A stretch of 64,000 nt of DNA from contig NC_135564.1 in NCBI RefSeq assembly GCF_964340395.1, positions 22,885,887 to 22,949,886 of the forward strand. Direction: 5' to 3'. The notes beneath the pieces are model-generated. The model worked only from the letters and a program-made list of their open reading frames with translations. It was not told the origin of the DNA and made no database searches. This stretch comes from Glandiceps talaboti. Its lineage: Eukaryota > Hemichordata > Enteropneusta > Spengelidae. Position numbers and translations under genes: made by a program. This document shows positions 49,742-61,394 of this stretch, piece after piece (position 1 is the stretch's first letter; each line of letters begins with the position of its first letter).

Positions 49742-52700
49742 GACACCGCTCGATGCCTATAGCACTACTGAACCTACATTGTAGTTCAGTTGTGCTAAAA
49801 AATAAATTAACGTGCATGTGTCCAACATGTTATGTTACCTTTGTGTCATATTTGCTAGTCTGAGAAATGACGTATTAACCCTTAAGATGCCATAGACTTT
49901 CCATGCAAATGACCCCCTATGCCAAGGACTTTTTAGGTTGCACACAGTTGTACACAGTGTTTTGATAGTGTCATTTTACACCAAAACAGGTGGGATATGG
50001 TCTCATCTACAAGTATATCAATATTTTGAAATATTGAATTTTAATTTACATGAATGTATGGTCAGTAACTTTACCAAGAAATTGGGGAAAATTGGTATAA
50101 AACACACATATTTGGTCAAAAAAGCATGTGAAATTTAGTTTTTAGGTAAATGCAAGGATTACAATTGGAAATTAGCTGTAAAAAATAATAGACAGATAGT
50201 ACGGGTGTTGGATAAAATATTTATCATAAAATCAACAAGTACAGTTTACAGTAAATACAAACAAATTTGCATATACAAATACTGCATACATGTGAGTCTA
50301 GCAGCATAACGATACGTCTCACGGACAATTATATCTAACACTTCGTTTGTTAACAAAAATCTGACGAAAGACAACGATGTAGATCCTGCCACATGATCCT
50401 GACGTAACGTCTTTATCAGTTCATGTAAACCAACACGGAGGAGTAATCGTACGGCATTGGCATCTGTTGTTTGTCATCGGCAGGATCGCACGATCGCGGG
50501 ATCCGCCATTGACGACGTCAGACCAAAAGTCGAAGTCATCGGGAGGGTTTTCGATATGTTCTAGTAGGACATAATTTACTCCCTCAAAAACGTAAAATTC
50601 TTCATCATCATCGCACTATACAATATCTTACTCACAACTCTCTCTGATTGGTATGCTTGGAGGGTCCTTATTTTATAACTTTTTCAATAATCCATACTTT
50701 TCAACATTTTAAGCATAGTAATTAATTAATAGTTTAATTAATATGTAGCAAGAGAACGCTTAGGAATCAAAAATAAAGTTCTAAATTTTGTCTAAAAATG
50801 TACTAACAACTAAATTAAGCATGTGCTGTGAATAAAACACTTTTCACTGTCAAAGTGTCAATAACTTGGGTAGTCAGTGTGTATGATGAGTTTTAGTATG
50901 TAAATTTCTTTTGTCATACCTATTCAAATAAATCTATATCTTTGGCAAAGTCATAACAGGTGCATATATTTTCCTTAGTTTCGTCGCAAATATTCATGTC
51001 TTTCAAGAAAATCTGCTGACAAATTCCTAAAATTGCTACTCCTTCTACAATAAATCACTGATACCAGAACCAATGAAAATGGGTATTCAGAAACTCATCA
51101 GTGGCAATTCAACGCTTGCCAAATGGAAAAATGTTTTTACAAAACCCTATACACTGGTGAGATTTGTCTGACTTCAAGGAGATGATGTCCAACACTACAA
51201 ATCAGAGAGAGTTGTGGGCAAAATGTTGTACAGTGCATCGCTACCACTGTCTAGAAATTTTTGAGCGAAAAACTCTCTGTCTTCTGGGTTTACTTCGTTC
51301 AATATATTAGCATAATGTCGAAGGTCAACATACATATCTATAGCGGCCGCCATATTAGGCATTGCTAAGTAGGCGCTATTTGCATTCAGCGGCAAAAAGT
51401 GAGAAAAATCAAACATGTGACTGTTTCCCGCCTGAATAATTTAACATTTAATCTTATATACTACTTATATACTACTCTTGAATTCTGTGTATATACCTTT
51501 TGAACACTTTTCAGTATGCAGAAGCTGGTTCATCAGCTCGTCGAGGAAGAAGACCAAGATATACCATATTGTGTAAATTTACTTACTTGGTGGCATAATG
51601 ACAGCAATAGGATCTGTGGCAGGACCAGCTCCAACATCTGTCCTAGCTTTCATTTTGAAGTAATACATCAGGCTTGGCTGTAATCCTTTAATTGTAGAAT
51701 TAATTTCAGAGCCTGTATAAAAATACAAAGATATCTATAAATTAGCCAAGAATTTTTTTATTTTAACTCATCAACACACATCCACACACACAGAGAGACA
51801 GACACATGCCTATAGCACAACTGAACTAGGTTGTGATAAAAAGTGATAGGAGCATCAAAAGTAATGCTTTTTCTTCTGTATTATCTGCATAATTCTTTCC
51901 TTCTGTATATAAATCTATACATGTATATATAAGCGAGAGTTTTGTGAGGGTTATTGTCCAGTTTCCCGAATGAATTAGAAAAATATTATTAGAGTTGTTA
52001 TGTTCACAAAACAAATCCACATAACATTTGAGGGATTTGTTGTTATTGATAACTGTTGAGTGCTACTCATTTGATGTGATCTGTACAAGCTGTGGTGTAC
52101 AGCAAAATAGTGCCAATGACTTTGTAGCACAATTGTATTTAGATGTTGCTATGGGCGTGGTCTTGTTGCTAGGCATATTTGCATACATTTTTGGAATCTT
52201 TATTAACTTGCCTGCCATTTTCATCTTTGCAATATAATTTATAAACCATCATTTATATGTACCTGTTGCTATGGGTGTGGTTCTGTTGCTAGGCATATTT
52301 GAATACATTTTTAAAATTTGTATTCACTTACATGGCATCCCTGTTATCTTTGTAATATGCATCATTTAAATACATTTTTTGAATCTATATTCAGTACTTT
52401 TTTGAATCTATATTCAGTACTGTTGCTATGGGTGTGGTTCTGTTGCTAGGCATATTTGAATACATTTTTAAAATTTGTATTCACTTACATGGCATCCCTG
52501 TTATCTTTGTAATATGCTTTATTTAAATACATTTTTTGAATCTATATTCAGTACTTTTTTGAATCTATATTCAGTACTGTTGCTATGGGTGTGGATCTGT
52601 TGCTAGGCATATTTGAATACATTTTTTGAATCTATATTCAGTTACATGGCACCCCTGTTATCTTTGTTATATGCATCATTTCACTGTTGCTAAGGGCATG

Positions 52701-53387
52701 GTCAAGGTTGCAAGGGCCAATTGTGTCAAAATGTTTTGAACAATAACTGCAGAATAACACATCCAGAACATCCCCACCAAGTTTCAACCCCATTCATCAT
52801 GAAGTTTCAAGATACAAGTTTTTGACCAAAATAGACATTTTTAGACCTAATTTGCATATCACTGATGGGATCATCACATTGTAAAAATACAGATTCATTT
52901 TCGCATTCCCAGATACACCCACATTAAATTTCAGCCTGATCTGCTCAGTCAGTTTGGAATTATAGATTTTTGACAAACAAGCAACCTATCGGTCAGAATA
53001 GCTCCACTGTTCTTTTTATTTTTTATTTTGGTAACAATTGTAGAAGTGGTTCAGTTGTTCAGCTCTTCACTATGCAGTTTTGTTTTAGCGATGTAATAAA
53101 GTGGTTAGTGGTTTCATATGATGTCTCACTATTATAAAACACATTTTACACAGAAAGTTGGTAAAATATTGTACTTTTATACCATAGTCATCATTTTACA
53201 AAAAATCTACTGTTAATGAAAATTACACAATATTAAAAATAATAATGACTGGGAAATGCAAAAAAACAAAACAGAAAAGGATTTTTGAGGTTGGCTATAA
53301 ATAATTCCAGTGTCTTACAGCTTTAACCCTGGAAAATTTTAATGAATGAAATAAACTAGGGATCTAAAACACACACGCACACACGCA

Positions 53388-53468
<81 letters not shown>

Positions 53469-56400
53469 CGGGCGATCCCTATAGTACTATTGAACCTCAG
53501 TTCAGTTGTGCTAATAAAACTACACAAACATTTATTCACGGTTACGAATTTATCTCGAAATAAAGGCGTTGTTGAGCTTTCTTGGCAATATGATTAACAC
53601 TGTTTTCCCACTTCAAGTCATTAGAAAGGAGCATACCGAGAAATTTGAAAGTGTGAACTCTTTCAACATCCTTATCAAGAATTGTCAAAGGAATATCATC
53701 AACCTTATTCTTTCTAAAGTCTACAGTCATCTCTTTTGTCTTATTGACGTTTAGTTGTAAATTATTATGGCATTAATTATTATTACTTCTGGTGTCAACA
53801 AATTTGTCCACCTGGTCTCAAGACGTTGACTCATTGTTATTCATAGGGAGGCCCACACACGATAAATGTACATGCACTGCGTGCTCATCTATTTTTGAGT
53901 GAGGTTTACAGCAGGAAATAATTCATAAATTGGCGTTTTTCTTGCATTTTCAGAATCTACATAATTTTTTCTATTTGGGCATTAAGATAATTTTACATTG
54001 ACATCTGAAATTATTAAATTACAGCTACTTTGAAAGTACAATTTCGTCCGTTTTCAGTAGCGCGCGTACACTGTATTACGTGACGGTCACATTATTTTCT
54101 AAAAAACGTTCTGAAGGGGTGCCAAAGGTCATAACAGTAAATATAGTATGCTTGCTTTGATTTGTTCTCGCAACGTCAGTTTTCAGTCTACAGCCAATCA
54201 AATTAGTTCTTTTAAAAGTACTTGGCGTGAATAAGACGATACAACAGGGTGCGGCCATTATCGTTAACGCTGTAGACCGTCTGTACGCGCTGTAAAAACT
54301 ATGAAATTTCAGGTGATTATGTTTTCCAGGGGTTTCTTTATTTCAATATGCACCCCATACAGTTTGAAAATTTATGATTAGTATTACATTTGTGTGAAAT
54401 TTCAATGGTATTCGACGGAAAATGTACGCGCGATTACAATTTGAACTTGGGGATCACCGTCGAGGCCAGCGCCTCCAGCTAGCAGTACACACTAGATGTT
54501 GACCCAGGCGTGGTGTTAGTGAACCGAGGTTTCAACGATGAACTATGTCGGTAAGTTTTGTTTACAGTAGTTTACGTGACAAGTATGATATTTTTTACTG
54601 TTTTCTTAAATTGGTCACTATTTCCGTATAGGAATTAATCACTGTGTGTGGTATTTATATTGTGACTGTCAATTCTAATGCCGTCAGATCTGAAAGGATC
54701 GCGTAGTGTTGTTGTAACCGGAAGTAACAATAATTCGTTCGAACTAAAATGTCATCTATACAAAATCCCGTTCAAGGCGAATATTGTAACCAAACAATGT
54801 TGATGTCATTTTAAAACTTTGTTGTATTTAAAGCAACTAATAGTTATTGATTTGCCTTTTGACGCTTCCTTGGGTCGAGTCAATAACGTAAACAGATTGG
54901 CGTGACATTTGACGTTGGTGGCGATTTTGCTAAGTTCTTGTACTTATATAAGTGGCAGATGCTAATTTTTATAATGATTGTTTATAATATATTTATGTGT
55001 TCTTGTTAGCGTTATAGTTGAATGTTTTCATCTTACTATACCCATTATGTAATAAAAGTAAATTAATATCTCAACTGACATTTATGATTACTGATTTCCA
55101 CACATACAAATTTCAATGCGCTATCTTTACATAAAATTATTGATGTGCAATTTATCACCATCTCAGTATCACAATTTTACTTCAGTTTGTCTCTAAAATT
55201 TAAATCAATTTTATCAGTATATTAAACGTTTATGAATTTGGCTGCTAAGATCTAAAGATAACTACTGAATTGTAAATTTAGATAAATTTATTTCATTTTC
55301 ATTTTATTATAAAGTTAAAAGGCTAAAGTCTGTTGTTGTATGTAGTATGTATAAATTGTCGACATTAATAATTCTTTTGTTAACTAACCTGTATCACTGC
55401 AATATATGTATATGTATAAATAATTTCATAATTTATATTTTATTTTATAGATCAGTAATTTCATCGTCTTCTGAAACAGCTCGGCAGCAACCCCTAACAA
55501 ATCATGAATTCCTTGAAATACATTACACAAGCCAGAACTGAAACAGCAGACATGTAATTATAATGTGTACAGTGGGTCATCCGAGGAGGATGTCCAAAAC
55601 ATATCAACTAATTTAAATAGTTGATGTACATAATTGCTGTTTTACTGCTGGTAAACTATACACTCATCGGTGTGTTCTCTGGTAAATCACTAGATTCACC
55701 TTCACAGTAGCCTTGTGGAATCACACCCATTGGTAGGTTACCATGAGTGAACGAATGAATGCCATGCTTGTTGAATAATGAACATTAAATGTTTGAAAAC
55801 AGATTCCACTGTTATCGCAAACAGTAGACTGATACCACAATTGGTACCACAATTTATCAACTCTGATCATTTGCATAATGTGACTTTATCAGTTTTATTG
55901 TATTGGATAACTATAGCCATACATCAATAGCTTTCCTGTAAATTAATTACTATACCTGATTTGGTACCACAATTTATGTAACAATATCTACAAATAGAAA
56001 CATGCAGTCTAAGTGCTTTGATGTTTGTATATATTTTTATACTGCTAATTATTAGGGTTTTGACAATAGGTAGCTTCCAAGCGCAACTGAACGTGCTATG
56101 CAAAGGACAGTGGGATTGTTTGTAGTTACTGTAATACCTAATCTTGATAGAATAATCAACTCAAAAGGAACTTGGTAACTAAATGTGTTATTTGTGGTTA
56201 CGATCAATGCGAGATTGTCTACAATTTAGTGATGGGTTCATATTTATTGCTGTATTTCCCATGATGCACCATTCACAACATTCAACATGACATATTTGCA
56301 GGTGCTTTATTTCTTATTAAAAAATGACAATTTGATTATTGACCCCCATAGCAACTTTGTGAAATGTTTCACCATGTCAAAATCATAACAACAAATGTGA

Positions 56401-58269
56401 TGCAGCAGTACAGATTGGAAATTTGACTTTTTATTGCAGATATCGCGAAATTGTGACAAAATTGATTTTTAGCATTTTTTAAATTGAATTTAACACACTA
56501 ACTCTATTTCTGGTTGTGTGAGCTTTAATTATTTGTGATATCAATAACTTTGTAAACAGCTATGTGCAAATAAAACTGAGTTCACTTGTTCAGGTTGGAG
56601 TCAATGTATGTCTTAAATTGTCATGTTTTTATTTGCTACCCTGAAAAGTTGCCAAAAACTAAGTTTTTGTCAATTTTCAACTCAATTTATTCCATAAAGT
56701 TAATTTCAAGTATTTATAAACTTTACTTATTCTCAGTAAGGTTTACATTCTAAATGGATGTGACCAAAAAGAATAGACATTACACTTCCAGATTTTACTC
56801 CAGCAGTGGATAAAATTGGCTATATTTACTGTGTAAAAGTTATTTTTATATCAAAATAATTTGCATAAATTTGCATATTTATATTCTAGCCACGAAATAT
56901 AGTTTGGAGTGATGTATTCATGCCAAGATACACTCATTTTGAAAGTTTCAGAGTTGAAATAATGAAAATGAAAAGAAATGTGTATTTACCCAAAAATTTC
57001 CTTTATACCTGTGTATAAATGATAGATTTTGTGATATTTGCCCCAAAATAACTTTTTTTCCAAGTTGTTCAAACAAAAAGTTAGAACACATATAGACTAA
57101 CATATAACAGTATTTTCATTATGAGGAATATTAACCTTGTGATCCCAGTAATTCAGATTTTATTAACTGTTAAAAAGTGAAGAAACCCCAAAATTACCCT
57201 TTTTTCCACTATGGGCCTCCCTATTATTCAGAATAAAGCCTCCTTTACCTTGGTTCTCCTACCTAACAAAATATGCATACCCTGTGTGAAGCACAGGTTA
57301 CTTTCTAGTATGATATAAAAGTAATTGGCAACAAAGTAATACTACAAAGTGTCAATGATATGCAAGAAATGGCTTGATTTTGATAACTGACCCTGAAGTT
57401 CAAGATGAAAGGTCTTACAAAACCACTTGTGTCTGATAATATGTGGTAGACAGACACTTGAATGCAATCTTTATGTATTACAGTTCTTCAGTAAATATAC
57501 TACAAATAAGGCTGCCATTCAGTGAAATTTGCATTTATTGTGAAACAAAGTGACATGCATGTGGTTTGAATGACATGGAATACTACATATCTGAGAAATG
57601 TCATATTATCAATGGAAGGGCAGGCATGCACACATAGGACCCATCAACTGTAATAATCCTAACATAAAAGATTCAGAACAATTGTTTGCAACACAAAGTG
57701 ACACCTTACCTTCTCTTAAATCAATCATCCAATTATCTTCAGGTTCAATCTCATTCATATTATATAATATGATATATGTAGTAATGATGCCATTTGGGTG
57801 TTCAGGGGGTGCCCATTGTAGTAACACACTCTGGATATCTGTTACCGCCACTTTAACAATTCTTGGAGGAGATGATGGTTCTGTAGAATAAGGATATGAA
57901 AATGATGACCATAATGTGATCCTGACTCTTACATTTAAGAGTACCTTTATTTCAAACTTATGTTTGACAAGGTTGACTATCAGGTTTATTTAGAATCTGA
58001 TAAGTGCCGATGATGGAAATAAACAATTATAATATCTGTGTACTGTTTTCAACAATGGTTTCAGAGGTAGATATTTTAGAGAGCAACCTCATACCAGGAT
58101 GATATTTGGGGAAGGGGTGATATACACAACCACACATTCTCTCAGCAGGATAGCAGAAATATACACTCAACTTCCATCATCTCCAGTAATTTCTGCCATC
58201 ATGCCTCGAATTTCACACACTATTGGTACGCATGTGATATCATCCCAAGGCATAGCCAAGGGATATTTA

Positions 58270-58309
<40 letters not shown>

Positions 58310-60331
58310 CATTACCTTTATTTCAGGCCATCAATTAAAAAACAAATAAAGAGAAAACACTAAAATGTAACACTGAAGTGAATAAAAAAATACCGCCAAT
58401 GGCGTTGTAGCACAACTGTACAGTTTTTAAAAATGTTTATCCATATGCTAGTCATGTTCATTTGCTGAATGACTATTCAGTTGCCTATCCAACCACGTTG
58501 CTATCTTTGCGGTATACACGATCATTTAGCTGTTGCTATGGGTGTGGTCTTGTTGCTAGGCACATTTGCATACATTTAATGTTTATACATGTCTTTCAAT
58601 TCCTGTTATCTTTGCAATATACATGATTATTTAACTGTTGCTATGGGCGTGGTCTTGTTGCTATGCAAATTTACATACATTTTTTGAATGTTTATTCAAT
58701 TGCCTATTAATCCCTGTTGTTATCTTTGCAATATATGTGATAATTTGGCTGTTGCTATGGGCGTGGTCTTGTTGCCAGGCACATTTGCATACATTTTTTA
58801 AATGTTTATTCATTTGTCTTTCAATTCCTGTTGTTATCTTTGTGAAATACATGGCCGTTTGGCTGTTGCTGTGGTCATGGTTGCTAGGGATATTTGCAGA
58901 CTTTTTTGAATATTCACTCACTTGCCTACCAGATGATGTTGTTATTTGAACAAAACATACTGCCTTTAGGTTGTTGCTAAGGGTGTGGTCATGGTTGCTA
59001 GGGCCAATTGTGTAAAAATATTTTGAAGAAAATCTGCAGAATAACACTTCTTGAAACATCTCACCAAGTTTCAGTCTCATTGACCCATGGAATAGAATTT
59101 GTAAGATTTGTGAGTGGCGACGTAGAAGATGAATATCACTTTCTTTTAGTATGTTCCTTCTATGACGATGAGAGGAAAAAATACATCCCAATAGAATTCA
59201 TAGCAAAGCCAAGCCAAATTTTAATAAATTCATAAAACTGATGAGAACAAACAAACCTGAACTTCTAACATCATTATGTAAATTTGTATACAATGCATTT
59301 AAACAAAGAGAGACGCTTACAAGTGAAATAATGTAATACTAGTATTTATTCCAACCAATGATATGTGACTTTGACTTTGACTTTGATTTTGTTGTAAATC
59401 TCTTACGTTGCATTTAACTGTTGCTATGGGCGTGGTCTTGTTGCTATGCAAATTTACATACATTTTTTGAATGTTTATTCAATTGCCTATTAATCCCTTT
59501 TGTTATCTTTGCAATATATGTGATCATTTGACTGTTGCTATGGGTGCGGTCTTGTTGCTAGCCAAATTTACATAAATTTTGGAATGTTTATTCAATTGTC
59601 TATTAAACCCTGTTGTTATCTTTGTGAAATACACGACCGTTTGGCTGTTGCTATGGGCGTGGTCATGGTTGCTAGGGTATTTGCATATTTTTTTTTCAAT
59701 ATTTACTCACTTGCCTACCAGATGATGTTGTTATTTGACCAAAATATACTGCCATTTGGTTGTTGCTAAGGTCATGGTTGCTAGGGCCAATTTTGTCACA
59801 ATGTTTTGAAGAAAATCTGCAGAATAACACTTTCAGAAACATATCACCAAGTTTCAAACTCATTGACCAAGTACTTTTTGAGATATAAGTTTTTGACCAA
59901 AAATGAACATTCTTACACCTAATTTGCATATCACTCATGGAATCATTGTATGCTTAATATATCTTCGTCTATACATCCCAAGATGCATCCCCATCAAATT
60001 TCAGCCCAATCTGCTCAGTAGTTTTGGAATTATAGATTTTTAACCAAAAAGACACATTTTTAGCCCTAATTTGCATATCACTGATGGAATCATCTCGTCA
60101 TGAACAAATCTTACTTTACATCCCCTTAAGAATGTTCCCACCAAATTTCGCACCAATCTGCCCAGTAGTTTCTGAGTTTAAGTTTTTTGACCAAAAATCA
60201 CATTTTTTGACCCAAATCACACATCTGTGATGCGATCATTTTGATTTGAACAATTTCCCAACTAGTCACCCGAGGTAATGGACCCACCAAATATCGTGGC
60301 AATCAGTTCAGCAGTTTTTGACTTTAAGTTG

Positions 60332-60380
<49 letters not shown>

Positions 60381-61331
60381 AGACAGACAGACAGACAGAC
60401 AGACGCGGGGCAATCCCTATAGCACTACTGAACCTCAGTTCAGTTGTGCTAAAAATCTCTTGGTTTTAGATTTGTCATTTTTAAAATTCTTTTCTGGAAA
60501 ATTATGTGCTATCGCTAACTATGTTGTTAAAACTCATTAAGAAAACCATTGTAATTTGTAAACCGGCACATTTTACCATGTACACCTACATAAATACAGA
60601 CCTCTAACTTCGTTATTCTGTAAGTAAATTACACGTAATACATACAGACTGACCTAGCATTTGCTTTCACAAAAATCAATTTTTTAATTTCATGAAAGCT
60701 GTGTGGCAAATAAAATCGAGAGATTCAAGTTATTCCATATATTTTAGTTTAATACCTGTCAGCAAATACATGTAATGCTATCAACAGGTCAGCGATATGT
60801 GTTCCACGGACACTGACCGCAGTCAGTACAGTAACTGCGCTCCTATCAGAAAAACTTGAAATCGATATTCTTTTCACTAAACTTTGCAACATTAATTTAT
60901 GACAACTAAACTTTGCTCAGCTCATGTTCAACTTTTTCAAATGCACACCAATCTGTCTGAAAAATCGTAAGTAGAGACCAAAGGGGTTTTGTGAAAATCT
61001 GAGTCATTGCTGCCGCTACCATAGCTGTCAATCAAATATTAGTGCCTAAATGCTTCGGGGAATACTGGACAATTGAGATCTTCACTGGGCCGCAGTGCTA
61101 GTGCCAATTTAGTCATAAATAAAATAATATTGTTATACTTTTATTCATATACATGGCAAGTAACAAGCTCCCAATTGTTACGACTTGAAGCTTGAATGGG
61201 AAATGTTGAACAATTAGTTATGGGTGTAAAACGTCAACCTTTACACCTCCTACACAACAACCATAAGTGATATTCCTCTAAAGTCCTCCCAACATTTTTC
61301 ATTATTATATAATATTTAAACCCCTTCACTT

Positions 61332-61394
<63 letters not shown>

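Larger units (their letters stand above)
58386..60453 (+). mobile_element. family A element, long copy interrupted by a LINE piece
   Basis: Starts ACCGCCAATGGCGTTGTAGC and ends TTCAGTTGTGCTAAAA. It contains two blocks of ~118-bp GGCTGTTGCTATGG units (58520-58990 and 59405-59790) separated by a non-LTR fragment, then the full 3' part with a (CA)n(CAGA)n array at 60336-60402. The 176-residue minus-strand frame at 58661-59191 is repeat-derived. Confidence 0.85.

Noticed and set aside
49608-49817. Cys-Val repeat frame as a secreted peptide
   Set aside because: Translation of a CA/GT microsatellite.
54538-55541. Two-exon gene ATGAACTATGTCG joined to the exon at 55451
   Set aside because: Splicing gives a stop after two codons; the other phase has no upstream Met before a stop.
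58661-59191. 176-residue minus-strand frame
   Set aside because: Composed of family A tandem units found in many copies with disrupted frames.
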